Shown: positions 49,009-60,302 of the stretch, one piece after another
How the letters are laid out: each line of letters starts with the position of its first letter
Numbering within the stretch: the stretch's first letter is position 1
Translations under genes and position numbers: made by a program
From: Ligustrum vulgare
Taxonomy: Eukaryota > Streptophyta > Magnoliopsida > Lamiales > Oleaceae
DNA: 64,000 nt
Assembly: GCA_963555705.1 (NCBI GenBank)
Contig: OY743169.1
Coordinates: 9,548,014-9,612,013 of the forward strand
Direction: 5' to 3'
The notes under the pieces: generated by a model
Database searches by the model: none
What the model was told of the DNA's origin: nothing
Seen by the model: only the letters and a program-made list of their open reading frames with translations

Positions 49009-49614
49009 GATAAATAAAGGAATGATTTTGAAAAGAAACGGAAATGGAAAATCAAAGGTGGCATCATTTATAACCGTGCGACCGCACGGTACAAAAACCG
49101 TGCGACCACACGTTGTTTTTGACGTGCAATTTGTTGGTAGAACCGTGTGACCGCACGATGGTTCAACCATGCAGTCGCACGGTGTTAAAATCCGACCGTT
49201 AAGTTGGTTGAAGTTGGCACCTTTTGAAGAAACTTTTCACTTTTTCATGAAAAGTTGACACAAATTCGTAATTGGTGCTTGGATATCTATAAATAAGTGA
49301 TTCTTCTTCATACCAAATTCCTTTTTAACAATTTTGAATCAAGATTGATATCCAAATTATTCAATTTCTATCATTCCAATTTTAGTGTTCTTGTTTTGTT
49401 TCAAATTCTTATTTTACTTTATTTGAACTTGAAGGAAATGCTTGATTAATCCTTCAAACCTATTTGCAATAAGCCCAAAAAGCAAACTTGAATCCCGGTG
49501 GGTGCAAATATAGTTTGAGGACAACGTGTTTTACATGTTTGAGCCTTATATTTCTTTCATCAATTTTTTTATTTTGTATCATTTTCTTCATTCTCCTACA
49601 CCGTATTTCCAACA
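48938..49614 (+). repeat. 3' LTR of copia-3
   Basis: 677 bp, shorter than the 5' LTR because the (TA)n tract is shorter and the (GT)n run is absent. It keeps the CG-rich palindromes near 49,074-49,185. Confidence 0.92.
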
Positions 49615-49619
49615 GTCAT

Positions 49620-52600
49620 AATATATAGGGTTAACTTATAATTTACTGGGGCAGAATACATTGAAGCTGTAAAAATCAGTTTCAATTAAAAAAATTAATA
49701 ATTATTTCAAAAATCACAAAATTCTCTAAAAAAAATAAATTATTTTACAAATAAATCTACAGTTACTCATTTAAAGATAAAATTAAATCCACAAAAAATA
49801 TGACAACAATATTCTTTAATTTCAGAATCACTAATTCAAAGAAAATATTGATTTATGGTTGTTAATTTTATTTATATATTATAATTTATTTCAATATATT
49901 TTAACCTATAAAAAATAAGATAAAAATATGTTATTTGGAATAGGAAAGTTTAAAAAACAAATAAATACAAGTATAAAGATTTTTTTTTTATTTTAAAAAT
50001 TGAACAAGACAATTTAAAAATGAAAAGAAAAGAAAAGAAAATCTAACAAAACAATTTAAATAAAAAGAAAAAATCCATTTACCGGTCCAATATTAAATGA
50101 CCAGTTTTAAACTCATTTCGGACCAATTTTCTTATCGATTCCTGATTTTTCCCGTTGAACCGATCGATCCAATCCAATTTTCTAAACATTGGTAAAAACT
50201 AGTTTTTATATTAAGCAAATTGATTTGTAAGTTCCATTCTATAAGAGATCTAATCTCAAAAGTTTTAAACAAACTGGAAATGATCACTACAGATATAATG
50301 TTGAAATGGTTACAAAGGTGTTATCACTTGGGGAAGTTTAGAAAATACTTAAACTTCTTCACTAGATTCATTATATTCACTTTCTTCACTGTATGAATAT
50401 TCTAATTTCAAATTGAGAAATCAACATTTGCCGTTATAAAATTTCTTTTCCTATGTTTTCTTTGTAGTTGACTTTTTCATTGGACTGATTTGTATTGTAA
50501 TTTATTACAATATGATAATTTTTTACTTGTTTTATAAAATTTTAATATATTACTTGCTTCAATACATTTTCTTTTTGTCTATTTTCTATGAATTACTTCT
50601 AAGCTATTATTTCTCATTTATATATTTAATTTTTCTCATTCCTTAAATAATTTTAAATTTCATCTACTTGGTAATTTAATAAATATTTAATTCATGACTT
50701 CCATACCATATTCTTCTTTATTATATTTTTTTTTTCCTTCATAATATTCTCTAAATTCAAATGAGAATTGTCTAAAATAACATATATCACATATTGATAA
50801 ATTTTCTAATAAATATTTATTTCTTAACTTTGAATTAATCTTAGTAATTTTTATTAATGTCTTTATAATCATTAGCTATTTTTATCATTTGCTTTATTTC
50901 AAATAGTAAGTTATTAATAATTTTTTGAACTTGTTCAGGGTTTTTAGATTGTTCTAAACTCTGTTATGTTAATTTATCTAAATTTATTTCTAATTCTTTA
51001 GTAAAGATAATTTCGTCCAATTTAGTTATTTATGTTCTCCAAATCCGCATTCTCCTAATAATATAAATGATATAAATTTTTAATATTCTTCTTTTTTTAA
51101 ATTCCATTGACTATTACTTGGTAAACAATCATGCTACAGGAACATAAAGTTTTACGCCTTCACACATGACAACAATTTATTTATTTATCCATCATATTAA
51201 CTCCAAAATTAACAGCCCACAATTTTTTGGTCAGATTTTTCGGGAAAAGTAGCTTTATCCATTTGGTAAATCTTAGATTTATAATTATAAACTCAATATT
51301 CTATTTTTGATAATTTTTCAGGTATTTTCTAAATTTTCTAAATCTAGCTCTGATACCAAGGTGGGTGGGTCGGTGATTTTTATTGCGAAATTTGTAAGTG
51401 TCTATTATTATTATTTAATTATTTCTAAAATCTTTGTCTAATTTTGAAATCTATTTGTCCAATAAAATTCACATAATTAATAGATTCTTATATTATTTCT
51501 TGTTCTCTTACTAACCTAAGATATTATATATTTTCTTCTTAAAATCTACTAATTTCGGTATTTATTTATATAGCTCTTGTACTTAATTATCTTTCTGTTC
51601 TATGTAATTCTTAAGTTTCTTTGTTTAATATTTCAATTATTTTATTTTTATAAAGTATACGTGGATCACAAATAGACATATTCTTATGCCTTTTTTTTCA
51701 AATTCATTTTCAACAATATATTTTTATGGGATCTATTACTTTACACACTTTTCAATAACTTCTCAACCACACATTCAAAATTTTCTCCAAATTCTCCTAC
51801 GCCAAATAGGCTCTTAATAGAATAATTCTTATAATAGTAATTTGAGCTTTCTCTAATTCAATGGATATTTATGACATTTTCATACTAGTAGTTGATCATG
51901 CTCATTGTACAACTAGTAAAATTGAGAAAAAATGAGTAGAGACTACATAAATAATATAAGGGTAATTATGTTAACACAACATTTTTTTGTTAAGTGCATC
52001 ATAATTTAATTGTAATGATAATCCATAGTTTTTAACTTTTTATTAATTTTTACACTTATACCTCTTACTTTTTCGTCTTATTTTTATCCATAATTTCTAT
52101 TAATTAGCGTTGTTTATTGCGCTAATGATGACTAAGGAATTTTTAGGAGTGAAGAAAAAAATTTATTTACCTCTCTTATATTTAAATACAAGCAAGATAA
52201 ACAATATTACAAAATCCAAAAAAAATAATTTTTTTAGGATAAAGAATATTTGAAATAAAATTGTCAATAGATATAAGATTTATTTATTTATTCATTTATG
52301 ATTAAAGATAAGAATATGACAAAAAAATTAATAGGAGAATAATTGTCAAAATGAGCAAAAAAATTGGGACTTTTATTACAAATAAAATGTGGTGTCATTA
52401 ACAATAATTGTAGTGTGAATATAATTACTCATATATAAATTATTTTGACTATTGTTACCCTTCTGCATTCAAGGAAAGGTTAACTAGAATAGTATTTAAT
52501 CTTTAAAATTTGTTTGAAAATATCATATTTGTGTCACATATGATCATTTTTGTCATTGTTAATTGACTACTTTTTTCAGAAATTAATTTTACTATTATTA

Positions 52601-53334
52601 AATACAAAAGAGTGAATTTTTTTTATTAAAATAGTTAAATTTTGTTTTATTTGTCATGAAAAATAATTATCAATCAAACAACAAATTAGAAAAAATTCCC
52701 ACTTTTCACTTGAAAAAGTAATCCATTCAAACATTTTTAATTGATATTTCCAGGAAAATCAATTCCTAGAATTTTTTTCTTACAATCCATTTTTCATCAT
52801 TTCAACTAAACAAAGCCTTAGAGCCCATTTGGTGTAGGAGAAATTATGATATGTTTGATTGGCCTTGATTTTTCAAGGAAAATGAAAAATGTTTTCCCAC
52901 TTTTCTATTTTCTTATGTCTGATTACAAAATTTTTATATGGAAAACATTTTCTTCCTAGATTTCCCACGCGCCAATTTTCCTTGGTTTGTTGGAAAAAAT
53001 TTCTTCTTGGTTTGTTGGGAAAAGATTTTTCATATTACATGGAAAATCAATTTCGTCATATTTGATCAATTTTTTTGTTGTTAATTGACTTATTTTTTTC
53101 AAAAAATAACATTATCATTAAAGTACAAATGTGTTAAAAAAAATTATTAAAATGGCTGAAATTTATTTTATTTACCATGGAAAATAATGTCAATCGAACA
53201 ACAAAACTTAAAAAATTTCACACTTTTTCTACCTAGAAAATTAGATCAATCAAATACTTCCAATTTATATTTTCACTAAAATAATTTCCAGACAAATCAA
53301 TTTCTTAAAAAATATTTTCTTTTTACCTGTTTTC
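49620..53334. other. Intergenic, very AT-rich
   Basis: No gene is supported. On the minus strand 51358-51347 reads TGGTATCAGAGC, an isolated iMet primer-binding site. About 1 kb downstream in that sense, 50,349-50,400 encodes an acidic Glu/Ser-rich tail (SEESEYNESSEEV) before a stop. These may be relics of a retroelement too decayed to classify. A MITE lies at 51960-52430. Confidence 0.4.
51960..52430. mobile_element. MITE copy B, long terminal inverted repeats
   Basis: Starts GGGTAATTATGTTAACAC and ends GTGTGAATATAATTACTC. The outer ~60 bases are clear imperfect inverse complements. Same family and size as 13791-14256. Non-coding. Confidence 0.65.
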
Positions 53335-54140
53335 TGTTGGGTGGATTTGTGAATAGTGACGCCAAATAATGAAAGTTTGTAAATCCGAGCCGAAATTTTG
53401 ACAGAGTAACGGCAATGAAAGTACAAACAAAGAAGAAGAAGAAAAGAAGGACAAAGCCGAGGCAAGAGTTGAACTCTTTGTCCTTAAGTCGAATTTGCCC
53501 CGCAACGGTGCCTACGGATAAAGGCAATCGACTCTCAAGATACAACGGCTTCACTTGTGTTTGTAGCACTTCAAAATACAGGTACAACGAACCAAATATA
53601 GGCTTATGTACTCCAAATGATGCAATGAAGGAAAATCAAAATAAATGAAATGATTTTGATTTAGGAAACAAGTGAGGATGAGAGGTGTTTTTGCATATCA
53701 AATTGTGAGGAATAGGACACCCAAAGGGTCCTATTTATAGACCATGAAAGGGTGTGGACGAAGTGGTTGAGGCCTAAACCATGCACCCTTTCCAAATAAT
53801 GCACCTTTTCAAAAGGTGTCATCCGTGCGGCCGCACGGTTATAGACCGTGCGGTCACACAGTCTTACTCAAAATTTCGAAAATAAATTGACGTGTGGTCG
53901 CACGGTTTACGAACCATGCGGCCGCATGGTCAAATATTTTGACCTGATTTTCGTCATTTTCCGTAATTTCTCATTCATCCGATATTAGTTTTCGATCCCC
54001 GTTTGTGCGCTCCGAAGCGGCGAAGTGGCAAACAATTTTGCCTAAACGGATTGAGCCGAGCTTTTGAGTATTTGGCCGAAGTTGACACGAAGTCACTTTA
54101 ATCGATTTTCAATTCTCGATTTATTAACCAATATCCAACA
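53335..54140. repeat. Solo LTR of a copia-type element, about 806 bp
   Basis: Begins TGTTGGGTGGATTTG and ends ACCAATATCCAACA, giving TGTTGGRT / AYCCAACA inverted ends, flanked on both sides by TTTTC (53330-53334, 54141-54145). It contains CG-rich palindromes such as CCGTGCGGCCGCACGG near 53,823 and a TATA-like CCTATTTATAG near 53,730. The orientation of the parent element is uncertain. Plus- and minus-strand short ORFs inside it are not genes. Confidence 0.85.
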
Positions 54141-54145
54141 TTTTC

Positions 54146-54786
54146 CACCCTCACAATTAAGCACACCCTTAGAGAATTTGAATTTTTTGGAGAATGTGTT
54201 ATTGAAAAGAAATTGAAAAGTGTGAAATGGTGGGTCGTACAAAAATGTGTGATTAAAAATGAGTTTTGAAGAAAAGCTATGTAAAAACTCTTAGGCCAAA
54301 CATGGACTTAGTCTATATTTGAGAGTCATTTGTTTGGTTAATTAGAATTTTAGACAAATTTTCTGATTTGGTTTAATACAATGCATTTTTACTTGGTAGT
54401 GACGCAACTTCAATTTTCTCCTTGTGTATCATGTATATACCAATATCTTTGGAGCCAACGGGTTATTATAAAATCATTTTCCCTGCGTACTAGTTAGTGC
54501 TTGATTTGAATAATGGAAAGGTGGAACTTCGAGACATTTAATATTTTAACTTGGTAAAATCAAAATTATAACAAGGAGACAAAAAGCAAAATAATATTAA
54601 CAATACATTAATTCCAAACAGTACTTTGACCCATAAAACATAGCACATACCGAACATATATGCTTTGACAGTTTGACTTCCACAATGTAGTCTCCATGAG
54701 ATCTACAATTTATTTAATAAAAGTATATATTATATATAATCTCCAAACAGAGACTATTTATTTTTAAATTTCGATGCAATGCAGAA
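54146..54786. other. Intergenic
   Basis: AT-rich, no gene seen. Confidence 0.4.
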
Positions 54787-55162
54787 TCAATTAGCCAATG
54801 GCTCCTTGATGATCGAAGAACTTTTTTCTGTTGCAGCAAACTCCATAGTCTCCCCATCAATTTCCATTGCAAATATTGTGCTCACTGCTACAAAATCAAA
54901 TAGTTTCCCGTTATATTAAAACAATTAAATTAATGTTATTTATTTGGCAGTACGTACGTAGATACTAGATTAGATGATAGGTGTGTCATACCAGGAACAC
55001 ATATGACGGGCATGATTCCTTTGTAGCAAGAACAAAATCTGTAATAGTTTAGCCTTACACAACATCCCAACCTGTAACCGATAAGCTTACATCCAGTATC
55101 ACAAAGGTCCTGGTTACACTTCCCTTTGGCCATTGAAGGAGAAGGACCTTCCATGGCCATCT
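54787..55162 (-). CDS. Cysteine-rich (defensin-like) peptide gene, 3' two exons
   Basis: The minus-strand exon 55162-54992 opens after an acceptor AAGCAG and reads MAMEGPSPSMAKGK, then KCNQDLCDTGC, GCCVRLNYYRF and CSCYKG. The spacing C-x4-C-x3-C-x8-CC-x8-C-x-C resembles plant defensin-like (DEFL) peptides. It is followed by a donor CTG|GTATGA. A second exon 54887-54787 after TTGTAG keeps frame and ends DGETMEFAATEKSSSIIKEPLAN*. A first exon with a signal peptide is expected upstream, because the phase before the ATG implies a preceding coding exon, but I could not identify it. It may be a real small secreted-peptide gene or a remnant. Confidence 0.45.
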
Positions 55163-55224
55163 CTGCTTAATCAATACATGAAAACAACATAAAATTAAAC
55201 ACAAATATTAATAGACAATATTAT

Positions 55225-55413
55225 GCCCTTGTTCGGTTATGTTTAAGATTTTCTCTCTCTTTTTTTTTTTTTTTTTTTTTTTAAGTACTCAATTTCAACC
55301 ATCAATTAAAAGGCAAGCTCACAATATTTGACTTTTTAATCAAACCCTAACCATCAATTCTACTAAAAATCATTATTCATTTTAAAAACTATTTTTAAAT
55401 AATATCAAACACA
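55225..55413. mobile_element. MITE-like repeat, copy 2
   Basis: Starts GCCCTTGTTCGGTTATG and shares ordered blocks with 30781-30969 (CTCAATTTCAACCATC, CACAATATTTGACTTTT, AATCATTATTCATT, AATATCAAACACA). Both copies follow the same flank, TTAT or ATTAT. Confidence 0.5.
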
Positions 55414-58400
55414 CTATTCAATTAAGATATGATACTTAGTAACCACCATAATCCTTACTCACATACACCACTTGATAGTCCCATGTTCTATGTGAGTAAG
55501 GGTTACGGTGTCCACAGTGGACTCCATATCCGACCTGATATTTTTTATATGTTTTTTTTTTATATAAGTATTGTGGAGTTCAGTAATTATATATGTAGTC
55601 TATCTTGCGAGCAATGAGTGTGAAAATCCCATTTACAGGAAAAATTCAAATTATTGAAATAAACATGCAGGGACAAGTACCAAACATACGCATGCATGGA
55701 AAATTTTGCTTTAGACGCAAGATAATTAAAGTAGTTGAGGAGGGATTTGAATAAAGTTCGAACCAGCTGTGGACATGGTGGAAACCAATAGCAAGAGGGA
55801 CGTCACTGCAAGAAACCTCATGGAGAACTCCATTTTCATGAGAGATATAATTACAGTAAAGGTTGTGAATGGAAGAATCCCTCGTTGTATCACTTTATAT
55901 AGGGTTCAAGAGACTCATGATGATGTCATGGATGATTTAGTTTATTCCATTTTTTGTTCAGCTTAAAAATGGATTAAAATATAAGTCAAAGTAAAAAATT
56001 AAGGAATTTTCAAAATTATCCAATTCCATCCAATCACAATAATTGTGTTTAAAGTTAATAGTTTTTGCAAAAATATCTAAATTTAGGTATAAATTGACTA
56101 TCATATCCTTAATGAAATATATATATATATATATATAATGTCATTCCCAATGTGTTGATTAGACCATTGACAAATCAATCAAGACTAGTTAATATACATT
56201 CAATTCAATCAAACCTTCACTTTAATTTTTGAGAAAAATATATCTATCTTCTATTATGATTTCGTATTATCAATTCTTGATTTCGAATTAAGGAAATACT
56301 TGTTTCAATTTTGAGAAAATATTTATCAACAAATTGTGGAATGTATTCAACAAACAACAAATTTCATAAGAAGGTACTATTCTCAAATTTTTGTTTCCAT
56401 TAAGAACTTATTTTTATTTGTTATGCATTATCTTTTAAAAAATGGAGATAAACAAATTAAATAATTAGTTGAACTCATTTTTATGATTATAAAAGTATTG
56501 GAGTAAATATCATGATCATTGTGTTGTGTTATTCTCAAATTATGTTACTCTTTTTATCATTTATGTTAGTAATCTAAGGTTGTTTTGTATTCAATATGTC
56601 ATTAATTGTGGGAATGAAATGATTCTAAAAAATGGTGGTTGAAGAAGATGATAAATGCAAGTGTTGACGGAGTCTCGATTTGTCATTCTCGGCATTTATA
56701 ATATTTAAACAGTTTTAAAATGTCGAGATTTTCGATAATGAACTCACAATTGTTTATTATTTATCATTTCAAATACACTAATTTTATCACTCATGCGATG
56801 CACGGTATTAGATATATACAAAATATTTGAAGTAAAATGTAAAAAATTAAACTTGTAAAAAAAACTAAATTCTAAAATACGAAATATTCCTCATAAATCT
56901 GTATATATTTATGAAGTACAAATTAAAATTTACAAATTATTTCAAATTCATAAAACCTATAAATCAAAATTAATGTCCATCAATTGTAATTATCTGAATG
57001 TATTTCTCCGGTGGATTTTTTGTTGCAATGACACAACTTACCTAAACCAACAAGCAACAATCTGTCACTTGTCCATTTTTTTAACAGGAATTGGCTGCTT
57101 GGTAATTGGTACATGATGCGGGGGAATGTTGTTTTTTTAATGATTAAATATTATCAAGCTTTTCACATGGACGGGAGATTTTGACGAAAAGACAACTATA
57201 CTTCTTTAATATATTAAAAAAATAAGAAAGATAAGATTCTTCTTGTGAGCTTTAGTTTTTCTTTGAAATGAAATGGGCCACCCAAAATCTTTGGGAGATC
57301 CATTTACTTTAATTCTTTGATTGAAATTTGTGAGATTAATTGTCAAGTTTTTATTGGTCAAAAATAATAAAATATTCTTTTTCCAAGAAAAAAAAATGTA
57401 AAAAGTTTGTCCTTAATGTGAAATTTCAAATTTGTAATAAAGTCAAGTCCAAAATTCAAGAAAATAGACTCACTAAAAATTGAGATATTTTTGTGTCGCA
57501 AACCTATAAATGCGAGCATGTTGTTTAAGTATTAATTCTAATTACTCTTAAACAAACAAAAAAATGGTTAGTTCATTTGAAAATAACTTTTCTATATTAT
57601 TTTTAAAAATATTCAAGATATTTTATAAGATAATAATTTCTAGTACTATAAGATGTAATTCATGCAGGCTTTCTATTACATTTTGTTTCAAGAACACGTT
57701 CTTCATATTGATATCTTTGTTTTGGTCTATCCTATAATTCTGTGGCAATGAAAATTTTGGCCCACATAAGAAAACAACATGATTACAAACATTTCAATCA
57801 CGTGAATTGTACTGGGTGATTATAAATACATATTTCAAAATTAAAATGAAATATATATAATTTCAAAACTCAGATTGTAATTAAAATCAATTAATTAAAT
57901 TAAATAATTAAAAAATACAAATTTTTTAGATCACAAATAATTTTAGGATCACAAATTATCAAAATATTTGATCACACATTAAACTTATTTTTAGGTCACA
58001 ATAGCAAAATTTTTAAGTCAATTTAAAAGTCACGGATTATCAAAATCAATATGGTCACAAATGCCAAGTTAAGTTCATTAACAGAATTTGACATATTTTT
58101 AGGTCACGTTTATTTGTTTTCTAAGTCACAAATTATCAATTATTAAGTCGCACATGTTATTAAGTCATATTTAACAAATTATTAAGTCATAGTTAATGTT
58201 TTCATCTCATATAAACATAACATCAATACAACTGTTGTCCCGCCATAGCGACTTCCTTCACCAGCAAAACTCCCCCCCATCTACACATTCCAATGCCCTA
58301 ATCCTTCTACCTCCCTCACCATTGTCAATGTCGCAGCCACTTAACACTTACAGCACCACAAGGAGTTCGAACAGCACCACCACATATATCTGTTCTAAAA

Positions 58401-59679
58401 ACCTCGCTTACACTTACGTTTAGAGGAGGTTAAGCTTGAAGCTTGACCTTCACGTTTTAACTGCGCTTCGCTCGCGCATTGCTAGGCTCGTCAAGCTTAG
58501 GCGGGTTAAAGCTTGAAGTTCGACCTCGCCGCTTCGTCACGCTTTACGCTTTTCTGAACACTAATGCAAAACACCACTAGATCAAAGAACCACAACACTA
58601 TATCGAAGCATCAAAGCAACATCACCACTAGGCACTAGGTCGAATGTGACCTGAGAAACAAACGTGTGATCTGATAGTATATGAATGTGCCTGAGAAAAA
58701 TTGAACACGTGATTTGGGAAATTAAATGTGTGATTTGGGGAATTGAATGTGTGACTTGGGGAATGAACATGTGACCATTCATTGAGCACATTAAAAATCA
58801 AAGGGACATCCAGGATCCGCATCTGCACTAGAAAAGTAAGAGTCTCCACTAAGCTCACCAGAGCCACTTCCGATGCCAGAAGTCTTGTGCCGTAGTGGTT
58901 GCAGCGATGAGCTTGCTACAGCGCAACAGAAGCAGTAGCTCCGTGTGGCTATGCTTGAAATGGTGATGGTTGCTGAGTGTCCTGTGCTTGAAAAGAGAAA
59001 GAACGCATTGTCACCACCACCTGCATCACCCGTACCACCATCATCGCAACAACACTACCGACAAAATCCCTGAGACTCTGTCATCGTTGTCGTACAGAGG
59101 TGCTATGAGCATTCAGCAAGAAACGTTCCTGTTGGAGGTGTCGTTGTGTCCGATGATCAATTGACGCTCTTGTGCGAAGCGCCGCTGTGTTGATGGTGGC
59201 GACTGGTGTGAAAGAGAAACGGAAAAGTGAGGGATAATTTTGAAATGAAACTTAGTTCGTGCGCGACAAAGGTAGTGGCGTGGTGGCCTGAAGAGAAATG
59301 CAAGAGAGGGACTAGAGCTTGGTGGTGGTGGTGGTGGTGGTGGTGGTGGCGGCGGCGGCGGTGGTGGCCTGAAGAGAGATGGAAGAGAGGGTTATTGGTG
59401 GTTGCGTGAAAGTAATGGATGAGTGGTTTATAGTTTTGAAATCAGAAGATAGAATCAGGGTTTAAAAGAGATTAATTTAATTTAATTAATTTAATTTAAT
59501 AATTACTAAATAAAATTTTAAGTTTAATATTTGGATTAAGCTACTTGAACAACAAAAATCAGACAACATTGTGGACAACAAGTAATAACTCACGATATAT
59601 TAATTGTCTCACGATATTTTGAATTAATTGAGACAAGTCAAAGAAACAACTTCTGTAAATCAGATAACCACTTTCCCAC
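55414..59679. other. Intergenic, no supported gene
   Basis: 4.3 kb without a recognisable gene. It contains (AT)n near 56,120-56,138, a ~22-bp tandem repeat of 'tgtgatttggggaattgaa' type (58,706-58,770), an AAGCTTGAAGCTTGA/TCAAGCTTA cluster (58,430-58,560), and a GGT/GGC trinucleotide array (59321-59367). Confidence 0.45.
59321..59367. repeat. (GGT)n/(GGC)n microsatellite
   Basis: Runs of GGT interrupted by GGC units. The array is bracketed by a direct repeat of 'ggtggcctgaagaga' (about 59,282 and 59,363), as if a larger unit had been duplicated. Confidence 0.9.
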
Positions 59680-60302
59680 AATGCATAATTTCGTCTTCCT
59701 GTAAATAGCACTCCAGATTGCGCACTCCAGATTGCTTCCTCCTTCCCAAAAATCAACTTCCTCAACCAACTTCTGTCATGTACTCCGGCGACCATCAACT
59801 CCGGCGATGCCATGGTGGAGCAAAGCACTGTGTCTAAAAAAAATTTTTTCAACGAGGCGGAAGAAACCCGATCCTACTGTACAACGGAGGTAGCCCGACC
59901 GTGATTCCTACCTTTCCGACGAAGTACTCTTAACAGCAAACTTATTCCCAGGCAAGTTTTGAAATTGTTAGAAGATAAATTTAGCATGAGCTTAGGTTAC
60001 TGAGAACTTGAACCCCAAACTTAATCCATTATTGCGAACCTGAAATCCCCACCATTGTTGAGCCTAAAATCCTCATCGATGGAGCTCATGACATCAACAA
60101 GTCGACTGATGTAACTGACTGCGTTCTTGCTATAGTCTACAAAGCCCTAAATTTTACTGAGTGTCATGAATCGATTTACTTTTAGTAGAGACTATTCTTA
60201 TACTAATTTTTTCTTTCAATAGATAAACTTAGGGTTCTATTTGATACAATTTTGAGGTGTATTACTGCATTTAACCTTACTTTATGCACAGGAAATCAAA
60301 CC
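59680..60302 (+). promoter_or_regulatory. Promoter/5' UTR region of the FRS gene
   Basis: It resembles the leader of the truncated paralogue near 10,343-10,600 (shared words such as 'atagcactcca' and 'ccggcgaccat'). An acceptor-like TTTATGCACAG sits 14 bases before the chosen start codon, suggesting a 5' UTR intron as in the paralogue. Confidence 0.45.

Larger units (their letters stand above)
43709..49614 (+). mobile_element. Ty1/copia retrotransposon, copia-3
   Basis: A 5.9-kb element with a perfect GTCAT duplication (43704-43708, 49615-49619). LTRs at 43709-44423 and 48938-49614 begin TGTTGGATATAT and end TTTCCAACA. They differ by about 20 substitutions outside a variable (TA)n tract. The polypurine tract is CAGTGGGGGAT before the 3' LTR. 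No iMet-type primer-binding site follows the 5' LTR. It is a different copia lineage from copia-1/2: its Gag starts MENETTLATIKLMNQDLV. Confidence 0.93.

Noticed and set aside
48929..49150. ORFs with long Ile-Tyr runs (also 32,091-32,297 and 43,626-43,877)
   Set aside because: Products of (TA)n microsatellites in LTRs or intergenic DNA.
53335..54140. Considered as the promoter and 5' end of a gene because of ORFs at 53,265-53,648
   Set aside because: Matching TTTTC duplications and TGTTGG/CCAACA ends show it is a solo LTR.
59559..59852. 97-codon minus ORF upstream of FRS
   Set aside because: It is the reverse of the FRS 5' leader, which has similarity on the plus strand to the leader of the paralogue near 10,400.
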